Notes: a model not told the origin generated them from the letters alone. Shown: positions 33,761-44,045, numbered from the stretch's first letter. The stretch is DNA of 64,000 nt from Ruixingdingia sedimenti (GCF_031432425.1 NZ_JAVKPH010000006.1:124001-188000), one strand, 5' to 3'. Program-made: numbers and translations.

Positions 33761-34549
33761 TCAGTCCCCGAGATCGGCGAAGATGTTGTCGGTATCGGCG
33801 AATTCCACCCGGTCCTGTTCCACCGTGCCGGCGTTGATGTCGCGCACCTCGACCCGGCCGTCGCCATGGCCGATCACCACGATGTCGCAGATGTCGATGA
33901 AAAGCCCGTTTTCCACCACGCCCGGGATCTGGTTGACCACCAGCGACAATTGCCGCGGGTTGCCGATCCGGCCCAGATGCAGGTCGACGATATAATTGCC
34001 CTCGTCGGTGACGAAGGGCCGTTCGCCGTTCATGCGCAGCGTCACGTCGCGGCCCAGAACCTCGAGGCTGACCAGCGTTTCCTCGATCAGCGCCTTGGTG
34101 GTCTGCCAGCCGAAGGGGATCACCTCCAGCGGCAGGGGAAAGCCGCCAAGCTGCGCCACCTCTTTCGCCGTGTCGGCGATGACGATCATCCGGTCCGATG
34201 CGGTGGCGACGATCTTTTCCTGCAACAGCGCCCCGCCGCCGCCCTTGATCAGCGCGAGGTCGTGGTCGAATTCGTCTGCCCCGTCGATGGTCAGGTCGAG
34301 CCAGCGCGCCTCGTCCAGGCTGGTGATCGGGATGCCCAACTGCCGCGCCAGCCCCGCCGTGCGGCTGGATGTCGGCACGCCGGTGACGCGCAAACCTTCC
34401 TCGCGCATGCGTTCGGCAAGGCAGCGCACCATCCACGCCGCGGTCGACCCGGTGCCGAGCCCGACGCGCATGCCGTCCTCGATGAACTCGACAGCGCGTT
34501 TCGCGGCTACGAACTTCGCCTTGTCGATGGGGGAAAGGTCAGCGGCCAT
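33761..34549 (-). CDS. rpiA: Ribose-5-phosphate isomerase A
   Basis: Interconverts ribose-5-P and ribulose-5-P in the pentose phosphate pathway. The 262-aa protein has VGLGTGSTAAWMV, TIDGADEFDHDLALIKGGGGALLQEK and ERPFVTDEGNYIVD, all canonical. GGAGGAGCCC-type leader precedes the ATG at 34549. Confidence 0.96.
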   Translation of the reverse strand: MAADLSPIDKAKFVAAKRAVEFIEDGMRVGLGTGSTAAWMVRCLAERMREEGLRVTGVPTSSRTAGLARQLGIPITSLDEARWLDLTIDGADEFDHDLALIKGGGGALLQEKIVATASDRMIVIADTAKEVAQLGGFPLPLEVIPFGWQTTKALIEETLVSLEVLGRDVTLRMNGERPFVTDEGNYIVDLHLGRIGNPRQLSLVVNQIPGVVENGLFIDICDIVVIGHGDGRVEVRDINAGTVEQDRVEFADTDNIFADLGD

Positions 34550-34842
34550 GGGCTCCTCCGGTCGGGGTCTGGCAAGGTTATAGGGAAAGCCCCGCCGGGG
34601 CGCGAGGGGGAATCGCCCCGCAGGCGCAGGGCGGCAAGGGGGCGGGGCAGGGCAAACAGCGCCGCAAGCAATAGCAGGGTCATCATCATGATCATCACGG
34701 GTTCCCTTTTCGTTCGCGTCACCCTCGCGCAAAGCCGTTAACAGGGCGTAAACCGCGGCGATTTGCCCCGCCCGCGGGTCCATGCTAGGCGGCCCATAGG
34801 TCGGGGCGCGCCCGACTCCGGTCCCCGCCGCAGGAGAAGGCC
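34550..34842. other. Divergent rpiA/EamA intergenic region (293 bp)
   Basis: No firm gene. It contains a short hydrophobic frame on the minus strand (ATG around 34692, starting MIMMMTLLLLAALFALP, preceded by AAGGGAA) that runs into the rpiA start; this could be a small membrane protein but overlaps rpiA by about 43 bp. A TTAACAGGGCGTAAA sequence near 34738 resembles a degenerate CtrA site. Confidence 0.4.
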
Positions 34843-35787
34843 ATGCACCAACACCGCATCCTGCCCGGCGTCGGGCTCATGCTGGCTTTCTGCGCGCTGG
34901 CGCCGCTGCTGGACGTGCATGCCAAGCTTGCTTCCGACGCGATCCCGGTGGGGCAGATCACCTTCGCGCGGTTCGCGGTGCAGGGCGCGCTGATGCTGCC
35001 CGTCGTGCTGCTGATGCGCCTGGGCTGGGGGATGAGCCCGCGGCAGATGGGGATGGTGGCGCTGCGGGCGCTGTTCCTGCTGCTGGCGACCTATGGTTTC
35101 GTCGCCGCCATCGCGGTGATGCCGATCGCCGACGCGCTGGCCATCGCCTTTGTCGAGCCTTTCATCGTGCTGCTGCTCGGCTGGCTCGTGTTCGGCGAAA
35201 AGGTGGGGCCGCGGCGCATCGCGGCCTCGGCGGTGGGGTTCGCGGGGGCGCTTCTGGTGATCCAGCCCTCGTTCGTGGCGTTCGGGGCGGCGGCGTTCTA
35301 TCCCCTCGGCACGGCGGTGGCCTTTGCCTGCTACATGCTGATCACGCGGCACATGTCGCTTTATTTCCATCCGGTGACGATGCAGATGCAGACCTCGGTC
35401 GCCGGCGTGCTGCTGTGCCTGCCGGTGCTGGTCTGGGCCGAGGGCACGGGGATCGCCGCGCTCGATCCGGTGATGCCGCAGGGGATCTACTGGCTGTGGC
35501 TGTTCGGCGTGGGGTTCTGGGCGACGCTGGCGCATATGGCGATCACCTATGCGTTGCAGCTTGCGCCCTCGTCCACGCTGGTGCCGCTGCACTATCTGGA
35601 AATGGTGTCGGCGGTCACGTTCGGCTATCTGGTGTTCGGCGATTTCCCGAACCTGCTGACCTGGGCGGGGATCGCGACCATCGTCGCCTCGGGCCTCTAC
35701 ATCATCCACCGCGAGCGTCTGGCGGCCAGGCATCCGCCGCTCGCAGTCCCGCCAGCGCCGCCGCCAGCCGGGCCCGCGGCAGGATGA
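34843..35787 (+). CDS. EamA-family drug/metabolite transporter
   Basis: A 314-aa inner-membrane protein with ten helices in two EamA repeats (about 10-140 and 155-285). FVEPFIVLLLGWLVFGEKV and LEMVSAVTFGYLVFGD are the paired helix-end motifs of the RhaT/DMT exporters. Substrate unknown. Its 3' 86 bp overlap the convergent end of the thiamine pyrophosphokinase gene. Confidence 0.88.
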   Translation: MHQHRILPGVGLMLAFCALAPLLDVHAKLASDAIPVGQITFARFAVQGALMLPVVLLMRLGWGMSPRQMGMVALRALFLLLATYGFVAAIAVMPIADALAIAFVEPFIVLLLGWLVFGEKVGPRRIAASAVGFAGALLVIQPSFVAFGAAAFYPLGTAVAFACYMLITRHMSLYFHPVTMQMQTSVAGVLLCLPVLVWAEGTGIAALDPVMPQGIYWLWLFGVGFWATLAHMAITYALQLAPSSTLVPLHYLEMVSAVTFGYLVFGDFPNLLTWAGIATIVASGLYIIHRERLAARHPPLAVPPAPPPAGPAAG

Positions 35788-36394
35788 CCAGCATCCGCGG
35801 CGCGTCGAACCGCAGCCGCACCGCCCCCTCCGCCACCCGGTTCGAGGTGCCGATGGTGCCCGCGGGGGCGAAGGCCAGCCCCTCGATGGGCCAGCGCAGC
35901 CCCTCGCTTTGCCCCTGAACCGGGCCGAGCGGGAACAGCGACAGCCGCCCCCCCGGCGGCAGGTCGAGCCGCAGGTCCGGCGGGGCGAGGAAGGCCACGT
36001 CGTGCCCCGACAGGATCAGGCAGCGCCGCCCCGGGTGCCGCGCCAGCGTGTTCAGCGCCGCCAGCCCGTGATCCATCCGCGCCCCCGAAAACCCGAGGCC
36101 GAGGATGAACGGCGCCTCGACCGACCGCAGCGCCTTGTCGAAATCGGTCGTGTCCTGTTCGGGCAGGTGGTGCAGCCGGTCGGCCAGCGCCGCGCGCGCC
36201 ATCGGCGTGATCGAATCGAAATCCCCGATCACCGCCTGCGGCAGGTGCCCAAGGCGCAACAGCCGGTCCGCCCCGCCATCGGCCGCCACCAGCAAGGGGG
36301 CGATCGCCAGCGCCTCGGCCAGTACGCGCGCCGACAGGGGGGCGCCGCCGACCAGTGTGATGCCATCTTGTGATCTCAGAAGGGGTTCCTGCAT
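35702..36394 (-). CDS. Thiamine pyrophosphokinase
   Basis: Makes thiamine pyrophosphate from thiamine and ATP. The 230-aa protein has LVAADGGADRLLRLG, AVIGDFDSI, EQDTTDFDKALRS and GLGFSGARMDHGLAAL, the catalytic-domain motifs of this family, and a weaker C-terminal beta domain. An ATG at 36406 adds four residues and is an alternative start. Convergent with and overlapping the EamA gene; divergent from the large repeat protein gene. Confidence 0.9.
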   Translation of the reverse strand: MQEPLLRSQDGITLVGGAPLSARVLAEALAIAPLLVAADGGADRLLRLGHLPQAVIGDFDSITPMARAALADRLHHLPEQDTTDFDKALRSVEAPFILGLGFSGARMDHGLAALNTLARHPGRRCLILSGHDVAFLAPPDLRLDLPPGGRLSLFPLGPVQGQSEGLRWPIEGLAFAPAGTIGTSNRVAEGAVRLRFDAPRMLVILPRARLAAALAGLRAADAWPPDARGG

Positions 36395-36482
36395 GGCCGA
36401 TGACATGGCAATTAAGGCAGGGGAACACAATCGGGGCCATAATCAATCCTTCAAATTACCCTGATCCAATCACGGAATCGGC

Positions 36483-39248
36483 GTGGCGGATGGTAATTTG
36501 AGGGGAACGAGTTTTGCAGAAGGCGAACGTTTCATGGTCGGTCCGAGCAAGATCCTGACGGTATCCTACGGCACCTTTTCCTGCACGCTGGAAGGGTTCG
36601 ACGAGCCGTTCAACACCATGAAGGCGATCGCGGAATACTTCCGCGACCTTGCGGCGGAAGACCGTTACTTCGGCGCGGAACCGCCGCAGCCGGATGCGGC
36701 GATGCTGCACCGCATCGCGGAACGAGAGATCCAGCGCCGGGTGGAGGCCAAGGTGCAGGACAACGGCGTGCTGCTGCGGGCGGGCGAGGCAGAGGCGCCC
36801 GCCCCGGCGGCTGCGCCGGTCGCGCCTGAGGTGACGGCGGCAGTGGCCGCCCCCGCGCCCGAGGCCGCGCCGCCCGTCGCCCCGGTTGCCCCGGTTGCCG
36901 CGCCGGTCGCGGCCTTCGCGCCGCCGCAGGCCGCCCCCGCTGTCCCGCAGCCCCCGCGCGCGCAGCCGCAGGTGATCACCCCCGAACCCGGGCAGGTCGA
37001 GGAAAGCGTGGCCGCCAAGCTCGCCCGCATCCGCGCGGCGGTGGACCGTTCGCGCGCGGCCCCGCCGCTGGCCGCGGCCATCGACGAGGCGGAGGATGCG
37101 GTGGACATCCCGCTGACTGCCCCCGCTTTCGCCGCCGAGCCCGAACCCGTCGCCCCGCCGCCGGAACCCGCCGCCGCGGTGCTGGCCGCCGATCTGGCGG
37201 AACTGGACGAGGATCTGCTCGCCCCCGAACCCGCGCCGCAGGTAGAGGAGCCCGCCGAACACCCCGCCGTGGCGGAAGAGGGAGCGGTGGAGGAACCCTT
37301 GCCGGTGACGGTCGCGGCAGAGCCCGCCGAAGACCCCCTGCCGGAGATCGCGGCCGAAGCCATCGAAGAGACCACGATGGAGGCCGCGGCCGAGGTCGAA
37401 GCCATCCAAGCCCCCGACCTCGCCCCCCAGTACGATGCGCCCGCCGACCTTGCAGCCGAAACGGCCGTGGCCGAGGTGGAGCCGGTGGCAGAGGAACCGG
37501 CGCCTCTGCGCGACGCGGAACCTGTGGCGGAGGCCGAGGCCGAACCCGATCTGGCCGCGCTGCTCGACACCCTTGCCGGCGCCGAAGCTGCTGTGGGCGA
37601 GGCGGAGATCGCAGTGGAGCCGGTGGCGGAGCCCGATCTGGCCGCATTGCTGGACACGCTCGCCGGGGCCGAAGTTGCTGCGGACGCGGCGGAGGTTGGG
37701 GCCGAACCGGCGGCGGAAGCCGAGGCGGAGCCCGATCTGGCTGCACTGCTCGACACCCTCGCCGGGGCCGAGGCTGCTGCGGAGGTGGCGGAGGTTGTGG
37801 CCGAACCGGCGGCGGAAGCCGAGGCCGAGCCTGATCTGGCCGCGCTGCTCGATACTCTCGCGGGTGCCGGGATGTCCGTGGGCGAGGCCGAATCCGTGGC
37901 GCAAGCCGAAGGGGAACCCGACCTGGGGGCGTTGCTCGACACCCTGCGCGGGGCGGGGGCCGAGCCGGTTGTCGAGGCCGTTGCGGTGGAGGCTGCCGAA
38001 GCACCCGCCGAGGAAGAGCCTGCCGAACCGCAGCTGTCGGTGGAACCGGACGGGGGGGAGGAGCCTGCCTCCGAACCCGCGCAGGCCGAGGCTGCGCAGG
38101 CCGTGACCGAACCCGCCGAGGCGCAGGATGCGCCGGTGCAGCCGGTACGGGCCCGGGTCATCAAGGTGCGGCGTCTGGGGCGGCCGGCAGAGGCGGAGCC
38201 CGCGCCCGAAACGCTGGTTGACGAGGCCCTGTCGCCCGAACCCGCCCCCATGCCCGACCCCGAATCCGTCGTCGCGCTGTCGCCCGAGGCAGAGGCCGAA
38301 CTGGCGCGCGAACTGGCGGAACTGGAACGCGAGATGGAGGCGGCGCATGACGACGCCGCGTCGCTGCCCGACGCGGCCGCGGCCGCGCTGGCCCGGGCGC
38401 TCGACGTGGACGAACCGCCCGCGGCCCTGTCGGAACCCGAGTCGATGTCCGAGTCCGGGCCCGTAGCCCCGGCCCGACCCGAACCGCGGCGTGCGGTGCT
38501 GGAGGCGTCGGAAGATGGCGATGCGGCGGTGTCGCGGCTGATGCGGGCGGCGGAAACGCAGTTCGAGGACCCCGAAAGCCGCCGCCGCGCCGCGACCATT
38601 GCGCATCTGAAGGCCGCCGTGGCCGTCACCCAGGCCGAACGCAGCGCGGGCGGGCAGGGGGCGGGCGTGAAGCGCGTCGACCCCTACCGCGAGGATCTGG
38701 CCCAGGTGGTGCGCCCGCGCCGCCCGGAAATCGCCCCCGGCCCGCGCCCGCGCCCGGTGCAGGCGACCCGCATCCCGCCGCTGGTGCTGGTGTCGGAACA
38801 GCGCATCGACCGCCCGGCAGCCCCCACCCCCGCCGCCCCTGTGGAACCCGCGCGCGTGGTGCGCCCGCGGCGGATCAGCACCGGCAGCCTCGCACTGACG
38901 CAGGAGGTCGAAGAGGCCGAAAACCTCGACGCGCCGGAAAACATATTTGCCGGGGAAAACAGCTTTCCCGAATTCGCCCGCCGGCTGAAGGCCGAAACGC
39001 TCGACCGTCAGCTGGAGGCCGCCGCCGCCTTCATCTGCCTCGCCGAGGGGCGCGAGGGCTTCACCCGGCCGCAGATCACCCGGCTGACCGCCGTGCTGGC
39101 GGGGGGCGAACCGCCGCCGCGCGAGGATGTGCTGCGCGCCTTCGGCACCCTTCTGCGCGAGGGGCGCATCCATAAGACCCGCCGGGGCCAGTTCGCGCTG
39201 GCCGAAGGATCGGCGATCGAGGCCGAGGCGCGCCGTATCGCCGGATAG
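36483..39248 (+). CDS. Large Ala/Pro/Glu-rich protein with internal tandem repeats, unknown function
   Basis: A 921-aa acidic protein. The N-terminal block (about 18-95; SKILTVSYGTFSCTLEGFDE, AIAEYFRDLAAEDRYFG) and the C-terminal block (about 820-920; FPEFARRLKAETLDRQLEAA, FGTLLREGRIHKTRRGQF) look like folded domains conserved in Rhodobacterales as I recall them, sometimes labelled CheA-like, for which I see no support. Between them is a long disordered Ala/Pro/Glu region containing five copies of an EPDLAALLDTLAGAE unit (residues about 354, 383, 416, 449, 478). GTG at 36483 is taken as start; ATG at 36534, with a GAAGGCGAAC leader, is a serious alternative. Cytoplasmic; no signal or membrane segment. 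Confidence 0.8.
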   Translation: MADGNLRGTSFAEGERFMVGPSKILTVSYGTFSCTLEGFDEPFNTMKAIAEYFRDLAAEDRYFGAEPPQPDAAMLHRIAEREIQRRVEAKVQDNGVLLRAGEAEAPAPAAAPVAPEVTAAVAAPAPEAAPPVAPVAPVAAPVAAFAPPQAAPAVPQPPRAQPQVITPEPGQVEESVAAKLARIRAAVDRSRAAPPLAAAIDEAEDAVDIPLTAPAFAAEPEPVAPPPEPAAAVLAADLAELDEDLLAPEPAPQVEEPAEHPAVAEEGAVEEPLPVTVAAEPAEDPLPEIAAEAIEETTMEAAAEVEAIQAPDLAPQYDAPADLAAETAVAEVEPVAEEPAPLRDAEPVAEAEAEPDLAALLDTLAGAEAAVGEAEIAVEPVAEPDLAALLDTLAGAEVAADAAEVGAEPAAEAEAEPDLAALLDTLAGAEAAAEVAEVVAEPAAEAEAEPDLAALLDTLAGAGMSVGEAESVAQAEGEPDLGALLDTLRGAGAEPVVEAVAVEAAEAPAEEEPAEPQLSVEPDGGEEPASEPAQAEAAQAVTEPAEAQDAPVQPVRARVIKVRRLGRPAEAEPAPETLVDEALSPEPAPMPDPESVVALSPEAEAELARELAELEREMEAAHDDAASLPDAAAAALARALDVDEPPAALSEPESMSESGPVAPARPEPRRAVLEASEDGDAAVSRLMRAAETQFEDPESRRRAATIAHLKAAVAVTQAERSAGGQGAGVKRVDPYREDLAQVVRPRRPEIAPGPRPRPVQATRIPPLVLVSEQRIDRPAAPTPAAPVEPARVVRPRRISTGSLALTQEVEEAENLDAPENIFAGENSFPEFARRLKAETLDRQLEAAAAFICLAEGREGFTRPQITRLTAVLAGGEPPPREDVLRAFGTLLREGRIHKTRRGQFALAEGSAIEAEARRIAG
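37500..37970 (+). repeat. Five in-frame tandem repeats (29-33 codons)
   Basis: Coding repeats each carrying EPDLAALLDTLAGAE or a close variant, beginning at about 37542, 37629, 37728, 37827 and 37914. The spacing of 87-99 bp keeps the frame. Copies differ by substitutions, so the array is not a recent perfect expansion. Confidence 0.85.
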
Positions 39249-39286
39249 GCGGCGCGCGCCGGGGTATCCGCTTGGCGTAACGAGTA

Positions 39287-39529
39287 TCAGGCAGGGGGAT
39301 CCGGCGGTTCCCCTGCCTTTTCATCGGCCGGATCGCCATGCGCCACACCGCGAAAGACAAAGCGGAACGGCAGGATCCATACGAAGCCGAGCGCGATATA
39401 GACCAGAAGCTCTGCCCAGATCGGGGGCCGGTCCAGCATGTTCACAAGGCTGACGGCGGCGACGATATAGACCGGCAGCCCGACCAGCAGGATCAGCAGC
39501 GCCAGTCGCTTGCGGCTGCGGTGGGTCAT
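39287..39529 (-). CDS. DUF2842 small membrane protein
   Basis: An 80-aa protein with two membrane helices (about 8-30 and 40-60): LALLILLVGLPVYIVAA and WILPFRFVFRG match DUF2842, an alphaproteobacterial family of unknown function. ATG at 39529 overlaps the stop of the upstream oxidoreductase gene. Confidence 0.85.
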   Translation of the reverse strand: MTHRSRKRLALLILLVGLPVYIVAAVSLVNMLDRPPIWAELLVYIALGFVWILPFRFVFRGVAHGDPADEKAGEPPDPPA

Positions 39530-40128
39530 CGGGCCGCCCCCCTGCGGCGCAGGCCGGGGGCCGAACGCGCCGCGCGTTCCAGACGGGTGCGCCAGCCGGG
39601 CAGGGCGCGTTCCGCCCCGCCGCTGCGGACCGGGCCGCAATAGTGGAAACGGATGGGGCGAAAGCCGACGAAACCCAGCACCTGCCGCCGATAGCGCCAG
39701 CCGAGGGGGTCGAAATAGGCCAGCCGCAGGTAGAAGGGCGGGGTGTCCATCGTCACGATCACATCGGCCGACCGCCCGGCCAGCAACCTGTCCCACCACG
39801 GATCCGCATCGTGATAGCGGAAGGCGCGCCTGGGCAGCAATGCGCGATCCCAGAACCCTTTCAGCAGCGCCGGTTCCGCCCCCCACCACAGCGGAAAGGC
39901 CAGCACCAGATGGTCGCAACCCTCGATCGCCGCCAGCGCGCGGTCGAGGTCGGGTTCCAGCGGCGGCAGGGCCCTGTAGCCCTGCGCAAGGTTCGGGTCG
40001 AACGCCAGTTCGCGGATCGCCAGCCGCTCCACCGCCGTGCCGGGGGGCAGGGCGGCGGCGTAGATGTCCAGCAGATGCGCGGCAAGCCGGTCGGCGTCGG
40101 GATGGGCGTCGATCAGCAGGCAGCGCAT
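39526..40128 (-). CDS. NAD(P)H dehydrogenase (quinone), flavodoxin-like fold
   Basis: A 200-aa NQO1/KefF/MdaB-type flavoenzyme: LLIDAHPDADRLAAHLL at the start, HLVLAFPLWWGAEPALLKG in the middle and GWRYRRQVLGFVGFRP near the end. Likely reduces quinones or other small acceptors; partner unknown. Placed between purA (4 bp upstream) and DUF2842, probably one operon. Confidence 0.85.
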   Translation of the reverse strand: MRCLLIDAHPDADRLAAHLLDIYAAALPPGTAVERLAIRELAFDPNLAQGYRALPPLEPDLDRALAAIEGCDHLVLAFPLWWGAEPALLKGFWDRALLPRRAFRYHDADPWWDRLLAGRSADVIVTMDTPPFYLRLAYFDPLGWRYRRQVLGFVGFRPIRFHYCGPVRSGGAERALPGWRTRLERAARSAPGLRRRGAAR

Positions 40129-40132
40129 GGGA

Positions 40133-41425
<1,293 letters not shown>

Positions 41426-41580
41426 GACATGTTCCTGACAGATGCAAACCCGCGGCTGTATAGCGCCCCGCGCGCCCCGGCGAAACCCGCAATTCGCGGG
41501 GTACGCGGGGGGGCGCCTTCGGGGTTGCGGCGTGGCGCGCTTGGCCCTAGATAGGCCCATACTCCGCCGAAGGCCGCATC

Positions 41581-41940
41581 ATGCTGAATATCGTCCTGAC
41601 CATCCATCTGATCCTCGCCCTCTGTCTGATCGGGGTGGTGCTGCTGCAACGGTCGGAGGGTGGCGGCCTTGGCATCGGCGGGGGCGGCGGGGTCATGACC
41701 GGCCGCGCCGCGGCGACCGCGCTCAGCAAGGTGACATGGATCTTCGCCATCGCCTTCATCATCACCTCGCTGGTGCTGACGGTGCTGGCGGCGCGCGATG
41801 CTTCTACGGGATCGGTCATCGACCAGATCGGGGGCGAGGCGCCGGTGACGGCCCCCGTTGCGCCGGGCCTGCCGCCGGCGTCCGAACTGCTGCCGCCGCC
41901 GCGCAGCGACGCGCCCGCCGCCCCGCCGCGCGCGGAATGA
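41581..41940 (+). CDS. secG: Preprotein translocase subunit SecG
   Basis: Small SecYEG channel subunit. The 119-aa protein has two helices (about 2-20 and 53-75) flanking LLQRSEGGGLGIGGGGG, the SecG signature loop, and a Pro/Ala-rich tail. Followed by pyrG on the same strand after a 192-bp gap containing a GCCCCG/CGGGGC stem at 41947-41961. Confidence 0.93.
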   Translation: MLNIVLTIHLILALCLIGVVLLQRSEGGGLGIGGGGGVMTGRAAATALSKVTWIFAIAFIITSLVLTVLAARDASTGSVIDQIGGEAPVTAPVAPGLPPASELLPPPRSDAPAAPPRAE

Positions 41941-42132
41941 ACCGCGGCCCCGTGGCGGGGCTGCAACAGGATCCGCACCACTATCCGTAGTGAATGCCCG
42001 GGTTGCGCTTCCAGCATCTTGCGATGCGTTGCGCGGCCCCGCGGGACCGGCTATAGCTTTGGTCCCGTGATCCCGCGATTCCCGCGGGGCTCAAGAACCG
42101 CGCAGATTGCGCCAGATCACGGGGGCCGCCGC

Positions 42133-43776
42133 ATGGCACGTTACATCTTCATCACCGGCGGTGTGGTGTCCTCGCTCGGCAAGGGGCTGGCTTCGGCCGC
42201 GCTCGGGGCGCTGTTGCAGGCGCGCGGCTATACGGTGCGGCTGCGCAAGCTCGACCCCTATCTGAACGTCGATCCCGGCACGATGTCGCCTTTCGAACAT
42301 GGCGAGGTCTTCGTCACCGACGACGGCGCGGAAACCGACCTCGACTTGGGCCATTACGAACGCTTCACCGGTGTCTCGGCGCGGCGGACCGATTCCATTT
42401 CCTCCGGCCGGATCTATTCCAACGTGCTGGAAAAGGAACGCCGCGGCGACTATCTGGGCAAAACCATCCAAGTGGTTCCCCATGTCACCAACGAAATCAA
42501 GGACTTCCTGCACATCGGCGAGGACGAGTGCGATTTCATGCTGTGCGAGATCGGCGGCACCGTGGGCGACATCGAGGGCCTGCCGTTCTTCGAGGCGATC
42601 CGCCAGTTCATCCACGAACGCCCGCGCGGCCAGTCGATCCTGATGCACCTGACGCTGCTGCCCTATCTGGCGGCGGCGGGCGAACTCAAGACCAAGCCCA
42701 CCCAGCATTCGGTGAAGGAACTGCAATCCATCGGCCTTGCGCCCGATGTGCTTGTCTGCCGGTCGGAACATCCGATCCCCGAACGCGAACGCGAAAAGAT
42801 CGCGCTGTTCTGCAACGTGCCCAAATCGGCGGTGATCGCGGCCTACGACCTGAGGACGATCTACGAGGCCCCGCTCGCCTATCACCGCGAGGGGCTGGAC
42901 CAGGCGGTGCTGGATGCCTTCGGCATCGCCCCGGCGCCGCGCCCGAACCTGACGAAATGGGAAGACGTGATGGACCGCCTGACCCACCCCGAGGGCGAGG
43001 TGAAGATCGCCGTGGTGGGCAAGTACACGCAGCTGGAAGACGCCTACAAATCCATCGCCGAGGCGCTGACCCATGGCGGCATGGCCAACCGGGTGAAGGT
43101 CCGGGCCGAATGGATCGACGCCGAAGTGTTCGAGCGCGGCGATTCCGCCCCCCTGCTGGCCGGGTTTCACGCCATCCTCGTGCCCGGCGGCTTTGGCGAA
43201 CGCGGGACTGAAGGCAAGATCAAGGCGGCGCAATACGCCCGCGAAAGGAACATCCCCTATCTGGGCATCTGCCTCGGCATGCAGATGGCGGTGATCGAGG
43301 CGGCCCGGAACCTCGCCGGGGTGGAGGACGCCGGGTCCGAGGAATTCGACCACGAAAAGGGCGCGCGCCGGTTCACGCCGGTCGTCTACCACCTCAAGGA
43401 ATGGGTGCAGGGCAACCACAAGGTCGAACGCAAGGTGGGCGACGACAAGGGCGGCACGATGCGGCTCGGTGCCTATACCGCGGTGCTGGCCCCCGATTCG
43501 CATGCCGCGCGGATCTACGGCGACACAAGGATCGAGGAACGCCACCGCCACCGCTATGAGGTCGACGTGAAATACCGCGAGGCGCTGGAAGGCTGCGGGC
43601 TGGCGTTTTCCGGCATGAGCCCCGACGGGCGGCTGCCGGAAATCGTCGAACACCGCAACCACCCGTGGTTCGTGGGCGTGCAGTTCCACCCGGAACTGAA
43701 ATCCAAACCCTTCGCCCCCCACCCGCTGTTCGCCGATTTCATCCGCGCAGCCGTCGAGGTCAGCCGCCTGGTCTGA
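42133..43776 (+). CDS. pyrG: CTP synthase
   Basis: Aminates UTP to CTP using glutamine. The 547-aa protein has the synthetase domain (FITGGVVSSLGKGLASAAL, EIGGTVGDIEGLPF) and a C-terminal class I glutamine amidotransferase domain with the nucleophile in YLGICLGMQ and the VGVQFHPE His-Glu pair. Length is typical. GGGGGCCGCCGC leader is weak but the N-terminus is unambiguous. Confidence 0.98.
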   Translation: MARYIFITGGVVSSLGKGLASAALGALLQARGYTVRLRKLDPYLNVDPGTMSPFEHGEVFVTDDGAETDLDLGHYERFTGVSARRTDSISSGRIYSNVLEKERRGDYLGKTIQVVPHVTNEIKDFLHIGEDECDFMLCEIGGTVGDIEGLPFFEAIRQFIHERPRGQSILMHLTLLPYLAAAGELKTKPTQHSVKELQSIGLAPDVLVCRSEHPIPEREREKIALFCNVPKSAVIAAYDLRTIYEAPLAYHREGLDQAVLDAFGIAPAPRPNLTKWEDVMDRLTHPEGEVKIAVVGKYTQLEDAYKSIAEALTHGGMANRVKVRAEWIDAEVFERGDSAPLLAGFHAILVPGGFGERGTEGKIKAAQYARERNIPYLGICLGMQMAVIEAARNLAGVEDAGSEEFDHEKGARRFTPVVYHLKEWVQGNHKVERKVGDDKGGTMRLGAYTAVLAPDSHAARIYGDTRIEERHRHRYEVDVKYREALEGCGLAFSGMSPDGRLPEIVEHRNHPWFVGVQFHPELKSKPFAPHPLFADFIRAAVEVSRLV

Positions 43777-43807
43777 GGCCGGCGCCGGGGGGCCAGCCCC
43801 CCGGACC

Positions 43808-43837
43808 CCCCGGGATATTTAAGGACAGAAAGTGAGG
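43808..43837 (+). repeat. Dispersed 3'-end repeat, copy 13 (subfamily A)
   Basis: CCCGGGATATTTAAGGACAG followed by AAAGTGAGG, with a GGGGGGCCAGCCCCCC-like palindrome just before it, 31 bp beyond the pyrG stop. Confidence 0.85.
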
Positions 43838-43851
43838 CAGGGTAGGCCCGT

Positions 43852-43887
43852 GTTCACTTTTTGTCCTTAAATATCCCCGCCGGAGGC
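43852..43887 (-). repeat. Dispersed 3'-end repeat, copy 14 (subfamily A)
   Basis: Reverse-strand copy: GCCTCCGGCGGGGATATTTA then AGGACAAAAAGTGAAC. Facing copy 13 across 14 bp, giving a long near-perfect hairpin. Confidence 0.85.
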
Positions 43888-43994
43888 GCATCTCTCCGCC
43901 ATGGCCAACCGGCGGGAAAAGGGCGCTGTGCCCGTAGGCCGGGGCTTGCCCCGGCATGGTTCCGCCCGGAACCGGGGCAGTTCACGACATTCTT

Positions 43995-44045
43995 GATTTC
44001 CGACTGAATGAATCAGTCTTTACAGCCGACTTCTTTTGTCGGAAA
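43995..44045. promoter_or_regulatory. Inverted-repeat cluster upstream of the imelysin gene (candidate iron-responsive operator)
   Basis: GATTTCCGACTGAA (43995 on) matches GATTTCCGATTGAA at 46285 with one mismatch. Here TTTCCGA (43997-44003) and TCGGAAA (44039-44045) bracket a GACTGA-N5-TCAGTC palindrome (44002-44018) and a CCGAC-N7-GTCGG palindrome (44026-44042). Position, about 90 bp before the start, fits an operator. The regulator is not identified. Confidence 0.55.

Noticed and set aside
34507..34722. Small hydrophobic minus-strand ORF (MIMMMTLLLLAALFALP) upstream of rpiA
   Set aside because: It overlaps the rpiA start by about 43 bp and degenerates to a Pro/Ser tail; I could not separate a real small membrane protein from chance, so it is only mentioned in the intergenic entry.
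34738..34752. CtrA-like site TTAACAGGGCGTAAA
   Set aside because: Second half-site is TAAA instead of TTAA, and the adjacent genes (EamA transporter, rpiA) are not typical CtrA targets.
36456..39173. Very long minus-strand open frame opposite the large repeat protein gene
   Set aside because: Its composition (Gly/Arg/His-rich) is what the complement of a GC-rich Ala/Pro/Glu gene produces; no ribosome site or domain is seen, and the plus-strand frame has conserved terminal blocks.
41941..42132. tRNA-Leu between secG and pyrG, a common arrangement in other bacteria
   Set aside because: No cloverleaf can be drawn in the 192-bp gap.
43808..43887. Reading the inverted repeat pair as a CRISPR or insertion-sequence end
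   Set aside because: Only two inverted units with no regular spacers and no transposase; the same element recurs singly elsewhere at gene ends.
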